DNA of 44,504 bases from Gammaproteobacteria bacterium (GCA_903970185.1 CAJCIC010000009.1:1-44504); one strand, 5' to 3'. Positions 12,450 to 19,921 are shown, numbered from the stretch's first letter. The notes: a model not told the origin generated them from the sequence alone. Numbers and translations are program-made.

Positions 12450-12491
12450 TACAGGTTGGAGAAAATTTCGAAATGCCACGTCGGGGAAAAC

Positions 12492-13115
12492 ATGAGTAAC
12501 GGTCAGCCTGCGGACAATTCGCGCCGTAACTGGGTCATCGCCACCGGTGTTGCGGGAGGCGCTGCCGCGGTAGCGACGGCAATTCCGTTCGCCGATACCT
12601 TCAATCCGTCCGAAGAGGCGAAAGCCGCAGGCGCCCCGGTCGAATTCGACCTGTCGGGCATGCGCCCTGGCGAGCAGCGCACTGCGGTGTGGCGCGGCAA
12701 GCCGGTGTGGATTGTCAGGCGCACGCCCGAGATGCTCGCCGAGCTTGAAAAGCACGATAGCGAACTCGCCGATCCGGACTCAAAGCGCAACACCTCGGGA
12801 CCGGATGCGCTCAATCCGCCTTTCGCCTGCAAGAACCAGTGGCGCTCGGTGAACAAGGAATATCTGGTGTTGATCGGCATTTGTACGCACCTTGGATGTT
12901 CGCCCGGCCAGAAATTCATGACCGGCCCGCAGCCGAGCCTGCCTAGCGACTGGCCGGGAGGCTGGCTGTGCCCGTGCCATGGTTCGACCTTCGATCTGGC
13001 CGGCCGTGTCTTCAAGAACAAGCCTGCGCCAGACAACCTTGGCGTGCCGCCTTACAAGCTTGACAACGACGAACATCCCACCCGACTCGTAATTGGTGAA
13101 GTCACCAAGGCCTAG
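12492..13115 (+). CDS. petA: Ubiquinol-cytochrome c reductase, Rieske iron-sulfur subunit
   Basis: The Rieske subunit of the cytochrome bc1 complex carries electrons from ubiquinol to cytochrome c1. The [2Fe-2S] ligands lie in CTHLGC (Cys131, His133) and CPCHGS (Cys160, His163); Cys136 and Cys162 would form the stabilising disulfide. The N terminus (NSRRNWVIATGV then a hydrophobic helix) is a twin-arginine anchor, so export should use the Tat system encoded 2.5 kb away. The ATG at 12492 was chosen because upstream frame residues (MEKISKCHV) do not fit the family. 207 residues; followed by petB. Confidence 0.97.
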   Translation: MSNGQPADNSRRNWVIATGVAGGAAAVATAIPFADTFNPSEEAKAAGAPVEFDLSGMRPGEQRTAVWRGKPVWIVRRTPEMLAELEKHDSELADPDSKRNTSGPDALNPPFACKNQWRSVNKEYLVLIGICTHLGCSPGQKFMTGPQPSLPSDWPGGWLCPCHGSTFDLAGRVFKNKPAPDNLGVPPYKLDNDEHPTRLVIGEVTKA

Positions 13116-13137
13116 CCTTGCTTCACTGGAGACTGTT

Positions 13138-14538
13138 ATGGCAATCGACAAGGTAGTAAGCGCTGACGCGCCGATCGGCGACAAGGTGCTCGGCTGGGTC
13201 GACGCAAGATTTCCGGCGACGAAGCTGTGGAACGAGCATCTCGCCGAGTATTACGCGCCGAAGAACTTCAATTTCTGGTACTTCTTTGGCTCGCTCGCGC
13301 TTTTCGTGCTGGTCATCCAGATCGTCACCGGCATCATTCTCGTGATGCATTACAAGCCCGATGCGAACGACGCCTTCGCATCGGTCGAGTACATCATGCG
13401 CGACGTGCCCTGGGGATGGCTGGTGCGCTACATGCACTCCACCGGCGCGTCGGCGTTTTTCATCGTCGTCTACCTGCACATGTTTCGCGGCCTGCTCTAC
13501 GGCTCGTACCGCAAGCCGCGCGAGCTCGTCTGGCTGTTTGGCGTTGGCATTTTCCTGTGTCTCATGGGCGAGGCGTTCTTTGGCTACCTGCTGCCCTGGG
13601 GCCAGATGTCCTACTGGGGCGCCCAGGTGATCGTCAACCTGTTTTCGGCGATTCCTTTCATCGGACCCGATCTGTCCCTGTGGATTCGCGGCGACTACGT
13701 CGTGAGCGACGCCACCCTGAACCGTTTTTTCTCATTTCACGTCATCGCCATTCCGCTCGTCTTGCTTGGCCTTGTCGCAGCCCACATCGTCGCGCTGCAC
13801 GAGGTCGGCTCGAACAATCCGGACGGCGTCGAAATCAAGAAGTACAAGGACGAGCATGGCGTGCCCCTCGATGGCATTCCGTTTCACCCGTATTACACGG
13901 TGCACGATCTTTTTGGCGTCTCCGTCTTCCTTCTCGCGTTCTGTTCGATCATCTTCTTCGCGCCGGAGATGGGCGGCTATTTCCTCGAGGCCAACAACTT
14001 CCTGCCTGCCGATTCGCTCAAGACGCCCTTGCATATCGCGCCGGTGTGGTATTTCACACCGTTCTACTCGATGCTGCGGGCGACCACCGATCAGTTCACA
14101 TGGGCCATGGTGGCGGGTGTCTTGATCGGCTTTGTCATCTGGTTTTTGCGCGTGAGGCCAAGGCTCGTCTTTAGCGTGCCGGTGTTTGTGGTGGCTTGCG
14201 TGGTTGCCATCCTGTTGCGCACCTGGGACGCCAAGTTCTGGGGCGTGGTGGTGATGGGGGGGTCGGTCATGATCCTTTTTGGCATGCCCTGGCTCGATCG
14301 CAGCCCGGCGCGTTCGATTCGCTACCGGCCGGAGTGGCACAAGCTGCTCTATCTGGTGTTCGTCGTGGTCTTCGTGATCCTGGGCTATATCGGTACGCAA
14401 CCGCCGTCACCGTTTCTTAACATCGTGTCGCAGATCGGGACTGTCTTTTACTTCAGCTTCTTTCTTGGCATGCCGATTTGGAGCCAGCTGGGTCACTTCA
14501 AGCCCGTCCCCGATCGAATCGTGTTTCACGGCCATTGA
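13138..14538 (+). CDS. petB: Cytochrome b of the bc1 complex
   Basis: A 466-residue membrane protein binding two b hemes and the two quinone sites. Visible features are the first helix NFWYFFGSLALFVLVIQIV followed by TGIILVMHYKP, the MRDVPWGWLVRYMHSTGAS region with a heme histidine, YLLPWGQMSYWGA, FFSFHVIAIPL with further heme ligands, and the Qo-site loop carrying PEMGGY (the PEWY-type position). The start at 13138 gives MAIDKVVSADAP; upstream codons belong to the petA end in another frame. It lies between petA and petC, as expected. Confidence 0.97.
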   Translation: MAIDKVVSADAPIGDKVLGWVDARFPATKLWNEHLAEYYAPKNFNFWYFFGSLALFVLVIQIVTGIILVMHYKPDANDAFASVEYIMRDVPWGWLVRYMHSTGASAFFIVVYLHMFRGLLYGSYRKPRELVWLFGVGIFLCLMGEAFFGYLLPWGQMSYWGAQVIVNLFSAIPFIGPDLSLWIRGDYVVSDATLNRFFSFHVIAIPLVLLGLVAAHIVALHEVGSNNPDGVEIKKYKDEHGVPLDGIPFHPYYTVHDLFGVSVFLLAFCSIIFFAPEMGGYFLEANNFLPADSLKTPLHIAPVWYFTPFYSMLRATTDQFTWAMVAGVLIGFVIWFLRVRPRLVFSVPVFVVACVVAILLRTWDAKFWGVVVMGGSVMILFGMPWLDRSPARSIRYRPEWHKLLYLVFVVVFVILGYIGTQPPSPFLNIVSQIGTVFYFSFFLGMPIWSQLGHFKPVPDRIVFHGH

Positions 14539-14564
14539 ACCGCGCAGAGCCTAGGACCCGCATC

Positions 14565-15302
14565 ATGAAAAAACTGCTGTTGATGTTGCTGCTGCTCTGC
14601 CCGCTCGTCGGCTTGGCCGAGGAAGGACCGCCGCTTGACGAGGCGCCTGACCTCGCCAACAATCCGGCCGCCTTGCAGCGCGGTGCGAAGCTTTTCGTCA
14701 ACTACTGCCTAAGCTGCCACAGCGCCCAGTCGATGCGCTATAACCGGCTGCACGACATCGGCCTTACCGACGACGAGATCAAGCGCAATCTGCTGTTTGC
14801 AACCGATGCCGTTGGCGACACCATGAAGGTGGCCATGCGCCCCGCAGACGCCAAGGCGTGGTTCGGTGCCGCGCCGCCTGATCTTAGCGTCATGGCGCGG
14901 GCCAAATCGCCGGACTACATCTATACCTACCTGCGCACGTACTACCGTGACCCGACGCGACCGACCGGCTGGAACAATCTTGCCTACCCGAACACGGCGA
15001 TGCCGCATATCCTCTGGCAGCTTCAGGGAATTCGCGATGCCACGTTCAAGGAGCAAAGCAATCCCGAAGATCCGGCGCAAAAGGACATGAAGTTCACCGG
15101 CTTCACGCAGGTGACCGAGGGCACGCTCAATCAGGTGCAATATGACTCCGCGGTTGCCGATTTGACGGCATTCATGACCTATATGTCCGAGCCTGCTCGC
15201 AAGACGCGCCACGAACTCGGCGTGTGGGTACTGCTGTTTCTCGCAGTATTCACGTTCATTACCTGGCGCCTGAACGCCGCGTTCTGGAAGAACGTTCACT
15301 AG
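14565..15302 (+). CDS. petC: Cytochrome c1
   Basis: The heme c subunit of the bc1 complex, 245 residues. A cleavable signal peptide (MKKLLLMLLLLCPLVGLAEE) is followed by the single heme site CLSCH at residues 48-52. The conserved Asn-Arg-Leu after it (MRYNRLHDIG), the APPDLSVMAR segment and a C-terminal anchor helix (LGVWVLLFLAVFTFITWRL) complete the family layout. The start at 14565 gives a normal signal peptide. A strong hairpin terminator follows 24 bases after the stop. Confidence 0.97.
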   Translation: MKKLLLMLLLLCPLVGLAEEGPPLDEAPDLANNPAALQRGAKLFVNYCLSCHSAQSMRYNRLHDIGLTDDEIKRNLLFATDAVGDTMKVAMRPADAKAWFGAAPPDLSVMARAKSPDYIYTYLRTYYRDPTRPTGWNNLAYPNTAMPHILWQLQGIRDATFKEQSNPEDPAQKDMKFTGFTQVTEGTLNQVQYDSAVADLTAFMTYMSEPARKTRHELGVWVLLFLAVFTFITWRLNAAFWKNVH

Positions 15303-15325
15303 ACGCGCGCGATGATTTGGCGCGA

Positions 15326-15357
15326 AGGGTGAGCGATGCTCACCCTGTTTTCTTTTT
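15326..15357 (+). terminator. Rho-independent terminator between petC and sspA
   Basis: A perfect 9-bp stem (AGGGTGAGC at 15326-15334 pairing with GCTCACCCT at 15338-15346) with a three-base loop is followed by a T-rich tract (GTTTTCTTTTT). It ends 12 bases before the sspA ATG, so it should stop or attenuate petABC transcripts. Confidence 0.85.
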
Positions 15358-15368
15358 AGGGGTTTTAT

Positions 15369-15980
15369 ATGATGGTTCTGTATTCGGGGACGACCTGTCC
15401 ATTTAGCCAGCGTTGCCGTCTCGTGCTCTTCGAGAAGGGCATGGATTTCGAGATTCGCGACGTCGACCTCTTCAACAAGCCCGAGGACATTTCGGTGATG
15501 AATCCGTACGCGCAGGTGCCAATCCTGGTCGAGCGCGATTTGATTCTGTACGAATCGAACATCATCAACGAGTACATCGACGAGCGCTTTCCGCATCCGC
15601 AGTTGATGCCGGCTGACCCGGTGATGCGCGCCCGTGCGCGGCTGTTCCTCTTCAATTTCGAGAAGGAACTGTTCGTTCACGTCGGTACGCTCGAAAATGT
15701 GCCCGCCAAGGGACACGAAAAGGCGCACGAGAAGGCGCGCGCGGCGATTCGCGACCGCCTGACCCAGCTCGCACCGATTTTCATGAAAAACAAGTACATG
15801 CTGGGCGAGGAATTCTCCATGCTGGACGTGGCGATTGCCCCGCTGTTGTGGAGGCTGGATCATTACGGCATCGAATTGTCGAAAAACGCCGCCCCGATCA
15901 TGAAATATGCTGAGAGAATATTCTCGCGTCCGGCGTATATTGAAGCCTTGACGCCCTCAGAGAAGGTGATGCGCCGCTAG
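15369..15980 (+). CDS. sspA: Stringent starvation protein A (glutathione S-transferase fold)
   Basis: A 203-residue RNA-polymerase-associated protein with an N-terminal thioredoxin-like domain (VLYSGTTCPFSQRCRLVLFE) and a C-terminal GST helical domain. PYAQVPILVERDLILYESN and EYIDERFPHPQLMPADP are hallmark SspA segments. In known species it controls stationary-phase and acid-stress genes and lacks GST activity. It sits just after the petC terminator and 26 bases before sspB. Two adjacent ATGs (15369, 15372) are possible starts, with the purine-rich AGGGG 8 bases upstream. Confidence 0.95.
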   Translation: MMVLYSGTTCPFSQRCRLVLFEKGMDFEIRDVDLFNKPEDISVMNPYAQVPILVERDLILYESNIINEYIDERFPHPQLMPADPVMRARARLFLFNFEKELFVHVGTLENVPAKGHEKAHEKARAAIRDRLTQLAPIFMKNKYMLGEEFSMLDVAIAPLLWRLDHYGIELSKNAAPIMKYAERIFSRPAYIEALTPSEKVMRR

Positions 15981-16006
15981 GCGGTGCGCCACCGGGAGTT
16001 CGAGTC

Positions 16007-16492
16007 ATGTCCGATGCCAGTTCGACCAAGCCCTACCTGATTCGCGCGATCTACGAGTGGTGTACCGATAACGGGTTCACGCCCTACCTCGCAGTCCAGG
16101 TCGATGATCAGACTGTCGTGCCGCGCGAGTATGTGAAAAACGGCGAGATCGTGCTCAATATCAGCTCGCTTGCCACGAGCAAGCTTGCGCTTGGCAATGA
16201 GTTTGTCGATTTCCAGGCACGCTTTGGCGGCGTGGCCCGCTCAATCTCGGTGCCAATTGCCAATGTCAGCGCGGTCTACGCTCGCGAGAACGGCCATGGC
16301 ATGGCCTTCGAAGTTCCCGCCGGCGTGGCCCATGGACCGGAGGCTCCTGCGGCGCTTCCTGCTCCTGAAGACAAACGGCCGACACTGCGGCCCGCGCTCG
16401 CACCGGTTGACAACGCCGAGGCCACGCCTCCCCCACCTGCACCTGACGACGGCCCCAAGGGCAAGCCCCGTTTGACCATCGTCAAGTCGTAG
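16007..16492 (+). CDS. sspB: ClpXP protease specificity-enhancing factor
   Basis: SspB delivers ssrA-tagged proteins to ClpXP. The N-terminal dimer and substrate-binding domain (about residues 1-110) shows KPYLIRAIYEWCTDNGFTPY and VDDQTVVPREYVKNGEIVLN, typical of the family. A long proline-rich flexible linker leads to the short C-terminal ClpX-binding motif RLTIVKS. 161 residues. It is transcribed with sspA. Confidence 0.96.
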   Translation: MSDASSTKPYLIRAIYEWCTDNGFTPYLAVQVDDQTVVPREYVKNGEIVLNISSLATSKLALGNEFVDFQARFGGVARSISVPIANVSAVYARENGHGMAFEVPAGVAHGPEAPAALPAPEDKRPTLRPALAPVDNAEATPPPPAPDDGPKGKPRLTIVKS

Positions 16493-16514
16493 CGTCAGCT
16501 ACAATTCAGGCCGT

Positions 16515-16590
16515 GCCGGCTTAGCTCATCAGGTAGAGCAGTTGATTTGTAATCATCAGGTGGCGGGTTCGAGTCCTGCAGCCGGCACCA
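16515..16590 (+). tRNA. tRNA-Thr (anticodon TGT)
   Basis: A 76-base cloverleaf can be folded by eye. The acceptor stem is GCCGGCT (16515-16521) with AGCCGGC (16580-16586), followed by discriminator A and an encoded CCA. The D arm is TAGCTCATCAGGTAGAGCA, the anticodon loop TTTGTAA reads TGT, and the T arm contains GGTTCGAGTCC. The anticodon stem GTTGA/TCATC has a T-T mismatch at its second pair, unlike the fully paired stem usual for this tRNA. A degraded integrase gene lies just downstream, so the 3' end was probably used as an integration site. Confidence 0.95.
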
Positions 16591-16591
16591 A

Positions 16592-16628
16592 GTAACTCAA
16601 GTAGTTACGCGCGATTTCGCAATCGCGC
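16592..16628 (+). repeat. Two adjacent hairpins directly after the tRNA
   Basis: GTAACT (16592-16597) pairs with AGTTAC (16603-16608). The next base begins a second perfect dyad, GCGCGATT (16609-16616) with AATCGCGC (16621-16628) around a TCGC loop. They could terminate or process the tRNA transcript, or be arm sites of a former attachment region. There is no long T tract. Confidence 0.6.
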
Positions 16629-16656
16629 ACGGTGCCAAACGCCCCGGATGGTACAA

Positions 16657-16675
16657 ATTCTGGACAGTCCAGAAT
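16657..16675 (+). repeat. 8-bp inverted repeat overlapping the integrase start
   Basis: ATTCTGGA and TCCAGAAT form a perfect dyad separated by CAG; the right arm overlaps the likely integrase ATG at 16674. The position suits an autoregulatory or recombination-protein site, but this is inferred from geometry only. Confidence 0.5.
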
Positions 16676-17102
16676 GCTCGGGGTACTGATGACGACGTTG
16701 GTCAAAACGCCAAATGACACGTGGCAAGCGAGGGTGCGCCTCGAAGGTTGGCCACCGGTCTCCAAAGTTTTCCGCGTCAAGCGGGACGCTGAGGACTGGG
16801 GTCGCAACACCGAAGACGAGATGGTCCGCGGCGTCTACGTCACCCGGTCTCCTAGCGAGCGAATGCTTTTTTTGGCGGCACTGGAGCGCTATCTCGAAGA
16901 GATCTCTCCCGATAAGCGACCTAACACCGAGCGCAGCGAACACCGTTCTGCCGTCGACCTGAAACGCTTCTTTGGGCAGTATTCCCTGGCGTCAATTTCC
17001 GCCGATCTCGTCTGCCAATATCAGGACGACCGACTCGCTGCGGCCGCGCGAACAACACGGTACGGATCGACATTCCCAGCTCTGAGCGACAAAAGGTGTT
17101 GA
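16674..17102 (+). pseudogene. Truncated tyrosine recombinase (phage/island integrase), N-terminal part
   Basis: The frame encodes about 142 residues that look like the N terminus of a tRNA-targeting integrase: a short beta domain reading TLVKTPNDTWQARVRLEGWP, a DAEDWGRNTEDEMVRGVYV linker, then a SAM-like core-binding segment ending in ISADLVCQYQDDRLAAAA. The entire catalytic domain with the Arg-His-Arg-Tyr residues is missing; after position ~17045 the frame reads unrelated residues and stops. It lies 84 bases after the tRNA-Thr, the classical position. The ATG at 16674 or 16689 is the likely start. It is therefore a remnant, not a working integrase. Confidence 0.75.
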
Positions 17103-17200
17103 AGCAATTAGAGCTGTATGACATGACCGCCTTTTCGCTGCTTGGATCAGAAGAGAGCCTGATGGAGACGCTGGCAGTACGCGAGATCGCTCTGCAATAG
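17060..17200 (+). pseudogene. C-terminal remnant resembling an FRG-domain protein
   Basis: In the frame shifted from the integrase, 46 residues run to a TAG at 17198-17200. They contain RIDIPSSERQKVLKQLEL and SLLGSEESLMETLAVREIA, which resemble, from memory, the C-terminal end of FRG-domain proteins (a poorly characterised domain often found in mobile and defence loci). There is no start codon or N-terminal part; the segment follows straight on from the broken integrase. I read it as the other side of a deletion junction. The family assignment is by pattern only and should be checked. Confidence 0.45.
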
Positions 17201-17359
17201 GAGGCCAAACTTGGGGTCGATCCCCCGCCAATTCCCAGCGATCGCGAATCAGCCACGGGGCGCCATGGAGAGCTAGCGGCTCGAAGTCGCACCCGGGCGG
17301 TTGTCATCGCCGTTCGCATCGGGCTCCTGAGGCGTCAACGCTGGACCAGTCGCGCTCTG

Positions 17360-18373
17360 TCAGTCGTCGCTTTGTTCCGCCACCCTCAATCGCCGATCGG
17401 TCTCATCGCGCGCCTGCCCTAACTGGTCAAACTGGCCTGAAAGCAGTGTATCGATTGCGCACCATGCTCTCGCACTACGCTTTATCGTGTCGTTCGGGCC
17501 CGCGGCCCCCAACCTCCGTGGCGGCCTCATGGCCGGCCCCAGCTTGTACACAAAGTGCGGTTTGGCGGTAACGCACCAACTCGGATTGACAGATGAGACG
17601 TCGTCGACGACTTGAAATCCCTCGACGTGGTGGACGGAGTGCAGCTCGCCCCCATAGCGAAACCCCAGATAGTTGGGGGGCTGAACCGGCCAGGTGTCGC
17701 CGACCGGGTGAAAGTAGCAACCATCCTGCACTACGACATCAATCCAAGTTCGCTCCCCGTCCTCCCTCATCCGGTCGCCGGAAAGTGACACTACGTACAC
17801 CGTATTGTCCTTAGTTCTTTTCATTGCAGCATAGTCCTCCAGGTGAGAAATCAATTCGCGGAGCCACAGCTTCTCCTCGAGTCCCGCGGCATTTGATCGC
17901 GCAGCCTTGGCCAGCGCGCGCACGGAGCCCCATGAAATGTGTTTGACCGCTGTCCCAGATACCTCCCGAGGTAGCCTTAGGCTCGCGATCTGCTCTGGCA
18001 ACGCGGACATGGACACTAAGCCCTGATAAGCAGCCACCGACCCACGTAGCCTAGGTTGATAACGGGATAGCTGGCGTACGGTTGGGACGTCGAAGCCCGC
18101 TTTCGCTTCGATGATGACGTGGAGGACTGGCTGGCAGTGCAATTCCAGATCCGTGAAACCTCTGTCGTCCCCGCCACGCTGTAGGACGACGGCTAGCTTC
18201 GATAGCGAGTCCTGCCTGGGAGCCTGGCGTCCCATGATCGCACCCAGGAGTCGTGCCGCGAAGGTGGGACTACGTTCAAGAGTCCAGCCCAGTGCATATG
18301 TAGCACTGTTCTCGTCCTTACCCAGGAGCTCGAAAACGTTCTGAGGTGATGAAGATCGAATCAATAGGGGCAT
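17360..18373 (-). CDS. Orphan protein with a PD-(D/E)XK nuclease-like core
   Basis: An intact 337-residue protein of unknown function. Near residues 78-95 it has FTDLELH, a hydrophobic strand and VIIEAKAGFDVPTV; the Asp followed by Glu-Ala-Lys resembles the PD-(D/E)XK nuclease core, and the following RQLSRYQPRL helix with Gln and Tyr fits that fold. The C-terminal part has an aromatic-rich conserved-looking segment (GCYFHPVGDTWPVQPPNYL, then FRYGGELHSVHHVEGFQVV). I chose the ATG at 18373 because GGGAGAG lies upstream at normal spacing; a TTG at 18412 would add 13 residues. It stands alone in a decayed tRNA island with lower GC than its surroundings. A defence nuclease role is inference. Confidence 0.6.
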   Translation of the reverse strand: MPLLIRSSSPQNVFELLGKDENSATYALGWTLERSPTFAARLLGAIMGRQAPRQDSLSKLAVVLQRGGDDRGFTDLELHCQPVLHVIIEAKAGFDVPTVRQLSRYQPRLRGSVAAYQGLVSMSALPEQIASLRLPREVSGTAVKHISWGSVRALAKAARSNAAGLEEKLWLRELISHLEDYAAMKRTKDNTVYVVSLSGDRMREDGERTWIDVVVQDGCYFHPVGDTWPVQPPNYLGFRYGGELHSVHHVEGFQVVDDVSSVNPSWCVTAKPHFVYKLGPAMRPPRRLGAAGPNDTIKRSARAWCAIDTLLSGQFDQLGQARDETDRRLRVAEQSDD

Positions 18374-18463
18374 CTTGCCACTCTCCCATAGGTCGACGTC
18401 GAGAATTGTCAACGGGCACCCAATTTTCCCCAGTGGGCGATGCGGCTGTTCTCTTGGACTGGT

Positions 18464-18690
18464 TTAGGTCGTTAAACCCAAGCTTTCACGGTACTCGATC
18501 GGACTGAGATAGCCAAGGGAGAACTTGATCCGCTTCTCGTTGTACCAGCGGATGTAAGTATCCAGCGCCTCAATGAACTGCTCGATGGTCGCCGAACGCC
18601 AGTCTCGCGGATAGAACATCTCCGTCTTTAGCCGGCCGAAGAAGCCTTCACAGGCTGCATTACCTGGCGAGCGATCTTCTCGAGAAATAC
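18464..18690 (-). pseudogene. IS3-family (IS150-like) transposase, C-terminal fragment
   Basis: Read on the minus strand, the frame gives RSPGNAACEGFFGRLKTEMF followed by YPRDWRSATIEQFIEALDTY, then IRWYNEKRIKFSLGYLSP and a terminal YRESLGLTT before a stop at 18464-18466. This is the end of the DDE domain of IS150-group OrfB transposases, including the catalytic Glu region (CEGFFGRLK). The upstream two thirds of the gene are missing; similarity fades near 18690. No inverted ends of the element were found, so it is a dead remnant and its left boundary is approximate. Confidence 0.85.
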
Positions 18691-18912
18691 GGACAGAGTT
18701 GAGGGTCGCAGGATCGAACGAATCGACGTCGTCTTCGGTTGAGTTCAGTCAGGCGCCCCGGCTTCAACCACCAGCGTCAGAAGAATTCACCAAATATTGG
18801 GTAGTGGAGGTGGTGACGGTGATACATCTCGAGTTGCTCGGGCGCCAGTTTGAATCCAGGACTAGGTCTTTCGGCGCTGCAGGATAACCCAAACGCTTTG
18901 GTTCGGAGTAAA

Positions 18913-19158
18913 ATGCCTACCGTGTCGCGCATAGGTGGCCTCAACGTCAGGATCTATACGAATGATCACAGGCCGGCCCACGTCCACGTGATGGGACCGA
19001 ATGGCGAGGCAGTGTTTGAGTTGAATTGTCCGGATGGCCCACCGATCCTTCGCGAGATTCACGGGAAGGTCACGCGAGCTGAGGCGACGAAAATCGTCGC
19101 GGCCTTGGCGAAGATGCTCAGTGAGCTTTGCGAAAAATGGAGCGAGATTCATGGTTAG
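18913..19158 (+). CDS. DUF4160 family protein
   Basis: An 81-residue protein with the pattern of DUF4160: MPTVSRIGGLNVRIYTNDH at the N terminus, RPAHVHVMGPNGEAVFEL in the middle and a C-terminal helix ending in LSELCEKWSEIHG. The His-x-His in the middle is typical. The start at 18913 has a GGAGTAAA ribosome-binding site. Homologues usually pair with DUF2442 proteins, as here, and have been suggested to be toxin-antitoxin-like modules; the biochemical function is not known to me. The gene overlaps the next by eight bases. Confidence 0.8.
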   Translation: MPTVSRIGGLNVRIYTNDHRPAHVHVMGPNGEAVFELNCPDGPPILREIHGKVTRAEATKIVAALAKMLSELCEKWSEIHG

Positions 19159-19573
19159 TGAACGGGAATTTGAGGCCGCAAAGAAACGCGGCAAAGGGGT
19201 CCGCGCGGAACAACTGCCGGCGATCTCCGCCTACTACGATCGCGGCTCGAGGCGGATCGTCATCGTGCTCACCTCCGGACTGCAGTTGTCCATTTCCCCA
19301 AATGATGCAGAGGGACTGGCGGGCGCCAAGCCCAGCGATCTGAAGGATATTGAGATTTCCCCGTCGGGCCTTGGTATTCATTTTCCTAAACTGGATGCTG
19401 ACCTATACATTCCGGGCCTCATCGCTGGAGCCTTCGGCAGTCAGAAATGGATGGCGGCACAAATGGGGAAGGTTGGTGGCTCCGTTACGAGTCGCGCCAA
19501 GGCTACGGCCGCGAGGGAAAACGGGAAGCTCGGCGGGCGACCAAGGAAGTCAAAGGCCTTCGTGGCGGCCTGA
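19151..19573 (+). CDS. DUF2442 family protein with basic C-terminal tail
   Basis: A 140-residue protein whose first ~90 residues match the DUF2442 pattern: a two-strand segment (SRRIVIVLTSGLQLSISP), then the IEISPSGLGIHFPKLDADLY signature. The C-terminal 45 residues are rich in Ala, Arg, Lys and Gly (ARENGKLGGRPRKSKAF), which resembles a nucleic-acid-binding AT-hook-like tail. The ATG at 19151 lies inside the end of the DUF4160 gene, so the two are almost certainly translated together. Which of the two would be antitoxin, if either, is unknown. Confidence 0.75.
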   Translation: MVSEREFEAAKKRGKGVRAEQLPAISAYYDRGSRRIVIVLTSGLQLSISPNDAEGLAGAKPSDLKDIEISPSGLGIHFPKLDADLYIPGLIAGAFGSQKWMAAQMGKVGGSVTSRAKATAARENGKLGGRPRKSKAFVAA

Positions 19574-19577
19574 GCCC

Positions 19578-19763
19578 GTGATCGTCGACTTGGCGCGCGT
19601 CGCCGACACGCAAGAGGTGCGCGCGCTGCTCTGGTCCTGCCGAAACGAGACACCCGTTAAACCAGTATTCAAACTGCCAGATCGAGTTGATTGGATCTGC
19701 GTCGCATTGGGCCAAGCGGTGCGCGAGGCCTGGTCGGCCGCACGGGATCGAACCGGATCCTGA
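19578..19763 (+). CDS. Small hypothetical protein or gene fragment
   Basis: An open frame starting at a GTG five bases after the DUF2442 stop encodes about 61 residues ending in WICVALGQAVREAWSAARDR. I recognise no domain. It continues the open frame of the region without a clear ribosome-binding site and may be the remnant of a larger island gene. It is listed because it directly follows the DUF pair on the same strand; it may not be a real gene. Confidence 0.3.
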   Translation: MIVDLARVADTQEVRALLWSCRNETPVKPVFKLPDRVDWICVALGQAVREAWSAARDRTGS

Positions 19764-19921
19764 ATCCGCTTTGCGGCCGCTGGTAGAGTACGCATCGCGG
19801 TCGAGTTATTTTCCTCCGCCAACTCCGGCTTTGTCGCTTTCGAGCTGAGCTGACGACAACCGGCATGCGTGCGTGTTGCGCTTTGCGAGCTGCGGCAGAC
19901 TGGAATCGGGACAAGCATCGA

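Noticed and set aside
18411..18440. ACCCAATTTTCCCCAGT-like stretch resembling IS21-family ends
   Set aside because: Too short and without a second end or transposase genes nearby; kept only as a hint that another element once sat here.
18699..18887. 62-codon open frame between the IS remnant and DUF4160
   Set aside because: No ribosome-binding site or family pattern; lies in decayed DNA.
19729..19760. Segment whose reverse strand resembles a tRNA 3' end (GGTTCGATCCC ... ACCA)
   Set aside because: Considered as a right attachment site of the island, but it matches the tRNA-Thr end only loosely, with gaps and a T stem that does not pair fully; likely chance.
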